Shown: positions 7,435 through 14,308, numbered from the stretch's first letter. The stretch: 14,308 nucleotides of DNA from Bacteroidales bacterium (GCA_029934875.1 JAOZLK010000020.1:3280-17587); one strand, 5' to 3'. Notes: generated by a model from the letters alone, not told the origin. Program-made: numbers and translations.

Positions 7435-7815
7435 CTACAGTTCAAAAAACTCTTTGAGGCTTCCGAAATAGAAGGTGTTCCAGCCATGCTCCATCTCTTC
7501 AAAGACCTCGTCGGGAATATTTGTGTGGAGGAGCTCAATTTTGGTAAAGTGCCTGTCGGACCGCAGGGTAATTGTAACAATCGATTTTGCTTCCTGGTCA
7601 CCGAAGAACCACTCCTGAACAATTTTGTGATCTTTCTCAAAACTCAGGTTTATCCCCGAGATATCCCCGTCAAATAAGGAGAATTCGCTTCCTTCCTCCT
7701 CCTTCATGATCGCCTCGGCACCGGTCCAGAGTGTAATGGAAAAGGGATTGGTCAGGGCAGCATAGACTTCTTCTGCAGCTCCCTTAATGCGGAAATATTT
7801 TCGTAGATCTTTCAT
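7435..7815 (-). CDS. START/SRPBCC-like domain protein (AHSA1 type)
   Basis: A 126-residue single-domain cytoplasmic protein with no signal peptide or membrane segment. The start (YFRIKGAAEEVYAALTNPFSITLWTG) is the typical helix and strand of the AHSA1/SRPBCC fold, with a GxxEEVYxALT core and a W in place of the usual post-helix aromatic. LFDGDISGINLSFEKDHKIVQEWFFGD matches the later strands, and the C-terminal helix is HGWNTFYFGSLKEFFEL, like the family's GWxxxLxxLK. Such proteins form a cavity that binds hydrophobic ligands, or resemble the Aha1 C-terminal domain; the ligand cannot be told from sequence. Start at ATG 7813-7815. It lies 108 bases upstream of the barrel gene on the same strand and divergent from the DUF3160 gene. 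Confidence 0.85.
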   Translation of the reverse strand: MKDLRKYFRIKGAAEEVYAALTNPFSITLWTGAEAIMKEEEGSEFSLFDGDISGINLSFEKDHKIVQEWFFGDQEAKSIVTITLRSDRHFTKIELLHTNIPDEVFEEMEHGWNTFYFGSLKEFFEL

Positions 7816-7831
7816 CAGTTTGGAATCTGAT

Positions 7832-7839
7832 CAAAAATA
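7832..7839 (-). promoter_or_regulatory. Putative -7 element for the START-like gene
   Basis: On the - strand this reads TATTTTTG, an exact TAnnTTTG match 16 bases before the ATG. No TTTG is found at the expected 19-21 base spacing upstream, so the call rests on the -7 alone, in an AT-rich intergenic stretch. Confidence 0.25.
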
Positions 7840-7876
7840 AGGCTTTTTTTCAGGGAATAGAAGTTCAACGCAACCC

Positions 7877-7908
7877 TTTGGGCCAAAACCCCATCTTTTT
7901 TATGTTAA
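7877..7908 (+). promoter_or_regulatory. Putative promoter of the DUF3160 gene
   Basis: TTTG (7877-7880) is followed after 20 bases by TATGTTAA (7901-7908), which fits the Bacteroidota -33 element exactly and the TAnnTTTG -7 at 4 of 6 fixed bases. The leader would be about 30 bases. It is the only reasonable spaced pair I see in the 132-base divergent region. Confidence 0.3.
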
Positions 7909-7947
7909 TGTTCATCAATTCAGTATCTTGCTCATATCTTCTGTACC

Positions 7948-10524
7948 ATGAAAAGAATTTTGTTCCATATCTTATCTGCTGCAATCATATTGGCTTCGAC
8001 AGGTGTTATTCGGGCTCAAAGTAATTTTTCTGGTGAGGCCTACATGCAGTTCCGGGAAGGGCATAAGAATTATAGCGCCACGGAGATAATTGCTGACCAC
8101 CCACCCAGGACTAGCTATTACGCTGCCAGGCAGTATCCTGCAAATTTGTCGCTTATTCCCTGGTATGACTCCCTGCACCACCATTTTCAGTTCACCGCCT
8201 ATGAGCAGGAATACCTGAAGAACAATTTTTTCATGGTTTCGGAGCGGCTGGAGTCGATGGACTGGGCCTCGGCTTTTATAGGACTTTACAGCAGTGACCT
8301 TCCGCTTTTTTTGAGCACCGACTTCATCCTGTCCACCCTGCACAACTCCTACGATGCCATCCTGCAAACCATCGAATGGCAATTCCTGGAGCCAAACCTT
8401 AAGGACCTGCTTCATTCCATGTATGCTGATGTTCAGTCGCTGGCAGCAAAATATAGTAGTGATCCACGCCTGGAGGAGGTTTTGAAAGATATAGATCTCT
8501 ATGTTTCCATGGCTCTTTCACTGGCAGAGGGTAGTGCATTTCTGCCAAAACTTGATACTCCGGAAAAGTTCCATGCCCTGATGGCAGCTGTGGCAGCTGA
8601 AGATATGGTGGATATGACCCTCTTCACCGAAACAAAACTCAGGCATCTTGATTTCAGCCAGTTTACCCCAAGGGGTCATTATAATAAGCCCATCTATTCA
8701 GAAGGCAGGGAGATTACCCTTGAAAATTACTTCAGGGCTATGATGTGGCTGGGTCGGATCGATTTCCTGATGACGGCTCCTCCCGGGAATCCCTGGGAGG
8801 CTGAGTGGACCGATGATGAGTTAAGAAGAATGCAGCAAGGGGCTTTGCTACTGAATGAGCTTCTGCACGGATCTGACAAATTTGAGAACCTGGCCAGGCA
8901 TGAAGAGCTTATTTCCTTCATGGTCGGTCCCGATGATAACCTGACCCCACCCGAATTGAAAAGGCTGACCGAAGGAGCACTCACATCCCCCTGCGATTTG
9001 TTTGATTCCGTGGTATATGCATCCTTCAGGGAGGAGCTGAATTCATCGGATGATTATGGTCAGAAAATCATGTCAAATTTCTTCTATGTGGATCCCGATG
9101 ATTCTGACCCAGGAAAACTACCGGTTTCCTTCAAGCTACTTGGGCAGAAATTCCTGGTGGACTCCTACGTTTTCAGTGAGGTGGTCTATGACCGGATCAT
9201 CTTTGAAGGGAAAAAAATATGGAGGCCCCTTCCCGATCCGCTTGATGCCATGGCCGCCCTGGGTAATGAAGATGCGCTGGCCCTTTTAGAGGATGAAATG
9301 GACACATATAAGTATGCTTCAAACATGGCCACCCAAAAATATCTTATTGAATCCTACGATGACGATTTCTGGGAGCAATCTCTCTATAATACCTGGCTGG
9401 GGGCCCTACGCACACTTAACCCTCCGGGCACCTCGTGGGGATTACCATATTTCATGCAGACAAGCGCCTGGCATCATGAAAAACTGAACACCCAGCTGAC
9501 CTCCTGGGCACAATTAAGACATGATAATATTCTCTATGGAAAGCAATCATATACCGGTGGTACCGGCTGCTCCTATCCTTATACTTATGTGGAGCCCTAC
9601 CCTGAATTGTATGCTCAGCTAGCGCTTTTTGCTGAAAAGGCAGCCGGGTTTTTCGACAGGGTGTTCGCTGATGCCCGGGTGGAGAGCAAGGATCGTATCG
9701 TTAACTACTATGAGGCTTATGGAGCGATCATGAGGAGGCTGCAGATTATTGCTCAAAAGGAGCTCGAACGGCAAGTGCTTTCAGAGGATGAGATTATCTT
9801 TCTGAAAACCATGATCAATGGGTACATGGCCTCCGGGCCCTCCATTTCGGGTTGGTATACTGATCTTTTCTTTAATCAGGAGAAAGCCCTCTGGATGGAT
9901 TTTACAGTAGCAGATGTACATACACAGCCCACCGATGCCGGAGGGGCTCCTGTGGGAAATGTGCTGCACGTTGGGAACGGAAAGATCAACATGGGTGTTT
10001 TCCTGGCCGAGAATACCTGTAATCCTGGCCAGTATATGGCCTATGCAGGTCCCGTTTCATCCTTTCACAGCGAGGTTCAGCCCAATTTTAAACGGCTGAC
10101 TGACCAGGAGTGGGAAGCCTACTTTATGGGAGGACAAAATCCCGAACGCCCCGACTGGGTTGCTCCCTACCTGCTGAACAAGGAAGGTAAGCCCTATGCT
10201 GCCGGACGTGAGCTGAAAGGATCGCTCTATACCGGGACTGGTATAAGTCCGGATAAGCAGGCCCGGCAGCTGGATTATATGATCCTGTTTCCCAATCCGG
10301 CTTCAGATCAAAGTTCTCTTCGCTTTGTATTGAACCAGGGAGGGGATCTCAGGGTGGAAGTATATGATGCTTCGGGCAGGCTGATTTTCCACAGGACTCA
10401 TTCAGGCTTGTCGCCGGCTGAGCATCAGCTTAGCTTACCTGTGGAGAAATGGCAAAGGGGACTATACCTGGTAAGGGCCCGGATTGGGAACCAGGTTCTG
10501 GTAAAAGAACTGGTGCTGAATTAG
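7948..10524 (+). CDS. Secreted DUF3160 protein with type IX secretion sorting domain
   Basis: An 858-residue secreted protein. Residues 1-23 are a signal peptide (basic MKR, hydrophobic core, IRAQ). The body is the DUF3160 family: SLIPWYDSLHHHFQFTAYEQEYLKNN, DLPLFLSTDFILSTLHNSYD, then FTPRGHYNKP and NYFRAMMWLGRIDFLMT, which is the recognisable core of this family. A second part with TGGTGCSYPYTYVEPYPELY and VADVHTQPTDAGGAPVGNVLHVGNG completes it. DUF3160 has no established function to my knowledge. Residues ~776-858 form a T9SS type A C-terminal domain: ILFPNPASD, RVEVYDASGRLI, RGLYLVRARIGN, ending KELVLN. This predicts transport through the outer membrane and surface attachment or release. 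The next gene converges after only 5 bases, with no clear terminator between them. Confidence 0.9.
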   Translation: MKRILFHILSAAIILASTGVIRAQSNFSGEAYMQFREGHKNYSATEIIADHPPRTSYYAARQYPANLSLIPWYDSLHHHFQFTAYEQEYLKNNFFMVSERLESMDWASAFIGLYSSDLPLFLSTDFILSTLHNSYDAILQTIEWQFLEPNLKDLLHSMYADVQSLAAKYSSDPRLEEVLKDIDLYVSMALSLAEGSAFLPKLDTPEKFHALMAAVAAEDMVDMTLFTETKLRHLDFSQFTPRGHYNKPIYSEGREITLENYFRAMMWLGRIDFLMTAPPGNPWEAEWTDDELRRMQQGALLLNELLHGSDKFENLARHEELISFMVGPDDNLTPPELKRLTEGALTSPCDLFDSVVYASFREELNSSDDYGQKIMSNFFYVDPDDSDPGKLPVSFKLLGQKFLVDSYVFSEVVYDRIIFEGKKIWRPLPDPLDAMAALGNEDALALLEDEMDTYKYASNMATQKYLIESYDDDFWEQSLYNTWLGALRTLNPPGTSWGLPYFMQTSAWHHEKLNTQLTSWAQLRHDNILYGKQSYTGGTGCSYPYTYVEPYPELYAQLALFAEKAAGFFDRVFADARVESKDRIVNYYEAYGAIMRRLQIIAQKELERQVLSEDEIIFLKTMINGYMASGPSISGWYTDLFFNQEKALWMDFTVADVHTQPTDAGGAPVGNVLHVGNGKINMGVFLAENTCNPGQYMAYAGPVSSFHSEVQPNFKRLTDQEWEAYFMGGQNPERPDWVAPYLLNKEGKPYAAGRELKGSLYTGTGISPDKQARQLDYMILFPNPASDQSSLRFVLNQGGDLRVEVYDASGRLIFHRTHSGLSPAEHQLSLPVEKWQRGLYLVRARIGNQVLVKELVLN

Positions 10525-10529
10525 GCGGC

Positions 10530-11006
10530 TTAATTGACCGGTTTGTAAACCTCGGAGATTTCAATCTTTACAATGCGATATCCCTTCCAGACTTCTATGG
10601 CAGCTAAGATAATGCCCACAAAGACCGCAAACATTCCTGCGTAGAAAAAGGCAACGATCAGCCAATCAAGTGCTGGTGTGTGTTTACTAATGGTAAGTCC
10701 AATCAGAACTGAGCTGACAATGAAGAGGGCAACGGCGATGGAGTAGCTGAATACGGCAGTACGAACCAGTGAAATCCTTTCAATCAGGTGACTGATCTGC
10801 AATTCAATGTTACTTAAGCGGCTGACCTCAATTTCATCAATCTTTTCCATGTGGAAAATTTTTCTCTTCTCTTCATTAAGCAAGCGGATGCGGTTTACAA
10901 CCAGGCTGTATTTATTGTTCATTCCAAGTAAGAGCAGTCCGCAGGCTGAGATCATCAGTCCCGGTGCAAGCATTCCCTGAATCAACTGAATAATGGGTAC
11001 TTCCAT
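10530..11006 (-). CDS. DUF2721 family membrane protein
   Basis: A 158-residue integral membrane protein. Three membrane segments are visible at about 9-29, 84-105 and 113-137. Between the first and second is a long cytoplasmic amphipathic, partly coiled-coil stretch (NKYSLVVNRIRLLNEEKRKI, then SRLSNIELQISHLIERISLVRTA). The order of one helix, a VNRIRxL segment, a charged coil and two helices is that of DUF2721, whose function is unknown. I chose the ATG at 11004-11006; a TTG one codon earlier is the only upstream alternative. Upstream on the - strand TTG (11055-11057) and a slightly lengthened TAACATTTG (11027-11035), 19 bases apart, could be a promoter, but the match is imperfect. Confidence 0.8.
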   Translation of the reverse strand: MEVPIIQLIQGMLAPGLMISACGLLLLGMNNKYSLVVNRIRLLNEEKRKIFHMEKIDEIEVSRLSNIELQISHLIERISLVRTAVFSYSIAVALFIVSSVLIGLTISKHTPALDWLIVAFFYAGMFAVFVGIILAAIEVWKGYRIVKIEISEVYKPVN

Positions 11007-11101
11007 CAAAATTTGCTTTATTGATGCAAATGTTAAGAATAATTATTGATTAAGCAAGTTGCTAGCTCTGTGCTGGGACAGGTTTGCCTTATGAGGGATG
11101 A

Positions 11102-12394
11102 TTATCGTCCATCCAGGAAGAATTGCTCTTCTTTCAGGGCACTAATCCTGTTCTCTACGATGATCCTGATGGACACTCCCTGGCTGCTTTCCTTCTTTTC
11201 AGGGACATGGTCAAGTGCATCAATATAACGTTGATAATCCACAAGGGCTTCCTTGGATTTATGCATGCTGTTATCCAGTATGGAGGCCATGAAATAGAGT
11301 GCTATAACGTTTGTGGTGTCGGTTTCATAGGCCTTTTCATATAGCGAATAAGCCTCTTCATATTGCATCTCCAGACGCATGATATTACCCTGTTCGGAAT
11401 AAATGCGGGCAGTGATCCCCGGGTCGGGCTGCATTAGTTTCAAGGATTTATTCAGAAGACGCATTGCCTCTGTTTTTTCCTTTGTGGTGGCCAGGCTTGC
11501 TCCCAGGAAGAAGTATATTTCGGCATCGAGACTGTCCCTTTCTTTTGCGAAGCGAAGAGATTCAATGGCTTTTGAGAAATCCACGCGAAGATAATGTGAG
11601 ATTCCCTTGAACTTGAATGTAAAGGCAGCGGAATCGCCCAGCTGGTTTGCATACTCGAAGTATTTGACCGCCAAAGGTGGATCTGCCTGCTTGTAATATG
11701 CATATCCCAGCAACTTGCTGAACTTGATGTTGGTGGTATCGATACTGAGCATGTGCTCACAGATGGGAATGGTCTTCCAGGCCTCTTTGGCCTTGATATA
11801 CATATTTCCCAGGGCAAAGGCAGCCTTCTGGTTATCGGGATAGAGCCGGTTTGCTTTCCTGTAATATACAATCGCTCCACTGTTGTTGTGCCTGTTAAGA
11901 ATATCGCCCATCTTCATCAGCCCGGTCAGGTTAAGAGAGTCTATCCTGAGCACCTGGTTTAATGCATGAATGGTTTGGTCGTTGTGCTGCCGGAAGGAAG
12001 CAATTTCTGCAAGTTTCAGCCAGGAAGACACATCAAGACTATCGTAGAGTACCAGTGCTGCATATTCTAGCTGTGCCCTGACAAAATAGCCTGCTTCGAA
12101 GAGTTGTCCGGCGAGCATCCTGAGTAGACGCTTATCATCCGGGTGACTCCCGAGGGCCAGTTCGATGGTCTCTATGGCCTTTGTGTTTTGACCCAACTGT
12201 GCTTCCGATAGCGCCTGCAGATAAAAAGTGTTAAAGGCAGTATCGCCCGATTCGATCAAAGCATTGGTTTGCTCCAGAACACTGCGGTAGTCGCCGGAAT
12301 AGTAAAGGTCAAGGGTTTTCTCCTGGCCATGAATGAGGGAACCAGGGAAAGCTAGAAAGGCGAATAAAAGAGGGATGAAAGGGTGCTGTTTCAT
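11102..12394 (-). CDS. Exported tetratricopeptide repeat (TPR) protein
   Basis: A 430-residue protein beginning with a signal peptide (MKQHPFIPLLFAFLAFPGSLIHGQ). The rest is an array of roughly ten TPR-like helical hairpins with the usual small and aromatic positions, for example LYYSGDYRSVLEQTNALI, YLQALSEAQLGQNTKAIETI, AFALGNMYIKAKEAW, LLGYAYYKQADPPLAVKYFEYA, KGISHYLRVDFSKAIESLRFA and GNIMRLEMQYEEAYSLYEKA. TPR proteins act as protein-binding scaffolds; location is probably the periplasm. The frame is open 32 codons further upstream, but I start at the ATG 12392-12394 because it gives a clean signal peptide and the upstream part lies in the palindromic intergenic repeat. It is on the same strand as, and 127 bases behind, the blaI-blaR1 pair, so cotranscription is possible but not shown. 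I see no specific function. Confidence 0.82.
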   Translation of the reverse strand: MKQHPFIPLLFAFLAFPGSLIHGQEKTLDLYYSGDYRSVLEQTNALIESGDTAFNTFYLQALSEAQLGQNTKAIETIELALGSHPDDKRLLRMLAGQLFEAGYFVRAQLEYAALVLYDSLDVSSWLKLAEIASFRQHNDQTIHALNQVLRIDSLNLTGLMKMGDILNRHNNSGAIVYYRKANRLYPDNQKAAFALGNMYIKAKEAWKTIPICEHMLSIDTTNIKFSKLLGYAYYKQADPPLAVKYFEYANQLGDSAAFTFKFKGISHYLRVDFSKAIESLRFAKERDSLDAEIYFFLGASLATTKEKTEAMRLLNKSLKLMQPDPGITARIYSEQGNIMRLEMQYEEAYSLYEKAYETDTTNVIALYFMASILDNSMHKSKEALVDYQRYIDALDHVPEKKESSQGVSIRIIVENRISALKEEQFFLDGR

Positions 12395-12434
12395 TTGAAA
12401 AAGATAGGGCTGTGTCAAAAGGCCTCCTCTATCA

Positions 12435-12516
12435 AATTCTAAGGGATACTTAGGAAGTAACCTGGGATCTTTTACGAAGTAAATTACCACGTTACGAATA
12501 GGTATCCCTTAGAATT
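12435..12516. repeat. Nested 82-base inverted repeat between blaR1-like and TPR genes
   Basis: The outer arms are a perfect 15-base inverted repeat: AATTCTAAGGGATAC (12435-12449) and its complement (12502-12516). Inside them GTAAC (12457-12461) pairs with GTTAC (12491-12495), and at the tip TTTAC (12471-12475) pairs with GTAAA (12479-12483) around GAA. TTACGAA also occurs twice, 20 bases apart. The element begins 5 bases after the blaR1-like stop codon. There is no strong T run after it on the - strand, so it is not a typical intrinsic terminator; it could be a small palindromic (MITE/REP-like) element or an RNA structure affecting readthrough into the TPR gene. Confidence 0.75.
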
Positions 12517-12521
12517 ATTAG

Positions 12522-13838
12522 TTATTGAAGGACAAAGTTGATGGGGAAGGTAAACATGACTTTTACGTTTTTCCCTTTTTGTTTCGCGGGTGTCCAGTCT
12601 GGTGATTCGGAAACAAGCCTTATGGCTTCATCCTTTAGCATCTGGATGTACTTTTCATCGGGGTTTTCAGCATCCTTTTCCAGGGTTCTGTACGAGACCA
12701 CCACCACTTCATCGTTGTGTCTGGCTTGTGCCTTGGCCAGCACTTCTTTTTCCGGTATTACAACCTTACCATCCTGATTAACAATAAAACTGATTATGAT
12801 CCTTCCGCTAACACCATTTTCAGCAGCCTCTTTAGGATACCTCACATTTTGTGCAATATACTTGCGGAATTCGTCGGCTGCATCTCCACCATTGAAGGTG
12901 GCCATCTCTTCCACGACGTAGAAGATTTCAGATTCGGCGGCTTTTTCTTCGGCAGCAGCAAGGGGTTCTTCAGCTTTTAAACCTTCTTTCTCAGTGCATG
13001 AAACGAAAAGAAGTGCAAGGGCAGTTATGGGGAGAAGCAAGGCGAGTTTCCACCGGCTTCCCAATTTATAATTCTTGTTTAACATAGTGATTCGTTTTTT
13101 AATTTGACTACTGAATTGATTGGAAATAGAAGCGCTTCCCAGGTATTGATTTAAAATTGACAATTGATATTTGTGGGGATCGGTCCCCTTTCGCAGTACG
13201 GCCGAGTCTGCGAGGTATTCAAGATTTTGTATCACCGCTCTGCGGAAAAGCCATGCCACCGGATTGAACCAGTTGATCAGGACAAAGAGTTCAGTGAGAA
13301 TGCGATCAATGGAATGCCACTCTTTTTTATGGATCATTTCGTGTTCCAGGATATGAGAGAATGCCCCATCCTTCCGGGTATCCGGATCTATAAAAATGTA
13401 GCCAAAAAAGGAACTGGCATGAAGTTTCCGGTTTGCCAGCAGATTTGTTCCGTTCACCATCAGGCGATGCGAGGAAACTGCGGCCAGGCTAATGCGGGCC
13501 ATCTGATGGAGCAATTTCAGGATGCCAAGTCCCAGGACCAGGAGGTAGATAATCATGGCTACCCTTCCCACAAGAAAGGAAGAGGCACTTTCAGCTTCTG
13601 AATTCTCACCGACGATGGTGACCCCTTTAAGCTGAAGGGAGATTGGCGCTATATTGCCTACCGGTACCTGAACTGCTTCAGGTAGCAGGGGAAGGAGCAG
13701 GGGCAGGATTACCACGCCGAGCAGGTAGATCCTCCTGACCAGGAAATTACTATCCCTTTCAAAAAAGAGCTTATAGGCCACAAAGAGGATCATCAACGCA
13801 ACATTGAGCTCCAGTAAGTATATGAACAGGCTATTCAT
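12522..13838 (-). CDS. BlaR1/MecR1-like M56 metallopeptidase with TonB C-terminal-like domain
   Basis: A 438-residue membrane protein. Membrane segments lie near 3-23, 37-54, 91-111 and 263-280, with a further hydrophobic stretch near 184-200. The M56 zinc protease motif is HEMIH (166-170), with EYLAD (207-211) likely giving the third ligand; the cytosolic loop position fits BlaR1. Staphylococcal BlaR1 then has a penicillin-binding sensor; here there is instead a linker rich in Ala and Glu and a TonB C-terminal-like domain (FRKYIAQNVRYPKEAAENGVSGR at 324-346, PDWTPAKQKGKNVKVMFTFP at 413-432), which makes the inducing signal unknown. An extra ~25-30 residues sit between the two halves of that domain. 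The last helix ends in ALLFVSC (C281), resembling a lipobox. The start overlaps the blaI-like stop by 8 bases. By analogy the protease would inactivate the repressor; this is inferred. Confidence 0.87.
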   Translation of the reverse strand: MNSLFIYLLELNVALMILFVAYKLFFERDSNFLVRRIYLLGVVILPLLLPLLPEAVQVPVGNIAPISLQLKGVTIVGENSEAESASSFLVGRVAMIIYLLVLGLGILKLLHQMARISLAAVSSHRLMVNGTNLLANRKLHASSFFGYIFIDPDTRKDGAFSHILEHEMIHKKEWHSIDRILTELFVLINWFNPVAWLFRRAVIQNLEYLADSAVLRKGTDPHKYQLSILNQYLGSASISNQFSSQIKKRITMLNKNYKLGSRWKLALLLPITALALLFVSCTEKEGLKAEEPLAAAEEKAAESEIFYVVEEMATFNGGDAADEFRKYIAQNVRYPKEAAENGVSGRIIISFIVNQDGKVVIPEKEVLAKAQARHNDEVVVVSYRTLEKDAENPDEKYIQMLKDEAIRLVSESPDWTPAKQKGKNVKVMFTFPINFVLQ

Positions 13839-14214
13839 TTTTGTCAGTTTGCGTTTTTAAGGCCTCTATCATTGAGATAATCTCATCGGCCTCTTTCATA
13901 TCCATTGAGCCATCTTTGCCGAAGTGGGAGAGGACCTGTTTCATGGAGTTGTTGAAGTAGTTCTTCATCAGGCTCGAGAATCGCTCGTTGCGGTACTGAT
14001 CCCGACTAACCAGGGGATAATACTGATGGGACTTGCCAAAGCTGCGGTGATCCACAAAACCTTTTTTCTCCAGAATCCTGATAATGGTGGAGACTGTATT
14101 GTATGCCGGCCTGGGCTCGGGGAATTTCAGAAGCAGCTCTTTAACAAATCCTTCTTCCTCTTCCCAAAGGATCTGCATAATCTGCTCTTCTGCTTTTGTC
14201 AATGTGTTCATCAT
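13831..14214 (-). CDS. BlaI/MecI/CopY-family transcriptional repressor
   Basis: A 127-residue winged-helix repressor, the usual family length. TKAEEQIMQILWEEEEGFVKELL is the typical first helices (LTxAExxIMxxLW), and RPAYNTVSTIIRILEKKGFVDHRSFGKSHQYYPLVSRDQY is the recognition helix and wing with the hallmark TVxTxxxxLxxKGxV pattern. The C-terminal third (FNNSMKQVLSHFGKDGSM onward) is the dimerisation helix region, where BlaR1-type proteases act on BlaI; I cannot point to a cleavage site. Two ATGs are adjacent (14212-14214 and 14209-14211). The stop overlaps the blaR1-like start by 8 bases, so the pair is translationally coupled. Two palindromes in its own promoter indicate autoregulation. Targets outside the window, such as a beta-lactamase, cannot be seen; none is encoded here. 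Confidence 0.92.
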   Translation of the reverse strand: MMNTLTKAEEQIMQILWEEEEGFVKELLLKFPEPRPAYNTVSTIIRILEKKGFVDHRSFGKSHQYYPLVSRDQYRNERFSSLMKNYFNNSMKQVLSHFGKDGSMDMKEADEIISMIEALKTQTDKNE

Positions 14215-14242
14215 CTTAATGCTTTCTATCGAATCTTCTTTG

Positions 14243-14273
14243 CAAACATAAAACTAAATATTTAGTTCACCAA
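14243..14273 (-). promoter_or_regulatory. Promoter of the blaI-blaR1-like operon
   Basis: On the - strand TTGG (14270-14273) is followed after 19 bases by TATGTTTG (14243-14250), an exact match to the Bacteroidota -7 consensus TAnnTTTG at proper spacing. The leader would be about 20-25 bases. One operator palindrome lies wholly in the spacer and the other covers the -33, so repressor binding would block polymerase. Confidence 0.65.
14252..14267. promoter_or_regulatory. Operator palindrome 1, probable BlaI-type repressor site
   Basis: AACTAAATATTTAGTT is a perfect 16-base palindrome located between the -33 and -7 elements of the blaI-like promoter. Its arms AACTAA/TTAGTT recur in the second site. 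BlaI-family dimers bind short palindromes of this size in their own promoters; assignment to this repressor is inferred from position. Confidence 0.75.
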
Positions 14274-14287
14274 CTAAAAGCTTAGTT
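14272..14287. promoter_or_regulatory. Operator palindrome 2, probable BlaI-type repressor site
   Basis: AACTAA-AAGC-TTAGTT has the same 6-base arms as site 1 with a different 4-base centre. It starts exactly 20 bases from site 1, about two turns of the helix, so two dimers would bind on the same face, favouring cooperative binding. It overlaps the -33 element. Confidence 0.7.
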
Positions 14288-14308
14288 TATTTTCTTATAA
14301 TTTTTTTC

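Noticed and set aside
12401..12425. TTGACA-like sequence on the - strand before the TPR gene as a sigma-70 -35 box
   Set aside because: The nearest -10-like sequence is only 6 bases away, and the E. coli type consensus is not expected in this phylum.
13164..13601. 145-codon + strand open frame inside the blaR1-like gene
   Set aside because: Antisense shadow of a clear M56 protease gene; no start context or domain.
14296..14301. TATAAT on the + strand near the window end, as a possible divergent promoter
   Set aside because: The region is very AT-rich, the E. coli consensus is not the Bacteroidota one, and no downstream gene can be seen.

Overview
The window looks like chromosomal DNA from a member of the Bacteroidota, probably near Bacteroidales/Marinilabiliales. 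Four things suggest this: a C-terminal type IX secretion sorting domain, an M56 (BlaR1-type) protease carrying a TonB-like C-terminus, an AsmA protein of the Bacteroidota type, and putative promoters of the TTTG / TAnnTTTG type with almost no Shine-Dalgarno sequences. Genes are densely packed with short gaps or overlaps. No gene-free stretch exceeds 300 bases, and I see no tRNA, rRNA, CRISPR array, prophage or intact insertion sequence.

Left part (1-1579, + strand): the 3' end of mnmH (tRNA 2-selenouridine synthase) overlaps a U32-family gene resembling TrhP/YegQ, a tRNA U34 hydroxylation factor. Both families act on the wobble uridine, so this may be a small tRNA-modification operon. The U32 gene meets an oppositely oriented histidine kinase gene tail to tail, with an 11-base overlap.

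Centre-left (1569-7815, - strand): pepE (alpha-aspartyl dipeptidase), a large AsmA-like envelope protein and an orphan sensor histidine kinase form a tight operon (pepE to asmA 2 bases, asmA to kinase 18 bases). The kinase lacks a usable ATG, apparently starts at TTG, and lies in the same frame as asmA just after its stop. Upstream, behind a good intrinsic terminator, are an outer-membrane beta-barrel protein gene and a START/AHSA1-like gene.

Centre-right (7948-12394): a + strand gene for a secreted 858-residue DUF3160 protein with a T9SS sorting tail converges with a DUF2721 membrane protein gene. Next is a signal-peptide TPR protein gene on the - strand.

Right end (12395-14308, - strand): a blaI-blaR1-like regulatory pair. 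Its promoter contains two near-identical palindromes spaced 20 bases apart, one between the -33 and -7 elements and one over the -33, which is a convincing autoregulatory operator. The BlaR1-like protein replaces the penicillin sensor with a TonB C-terminal-like domain, preceded by an internal lipobox-like sequence. A long nested inverted repeat fills the gap between blaR1 and the TPR gene.

I do not see an obvious undescribed multi-gene defence or biosynthetic system. The best leads are the BlaI operator with its unusual M56-TonB partner, the nested palindrome, and the in-frame asmA-stop-kinase junction.
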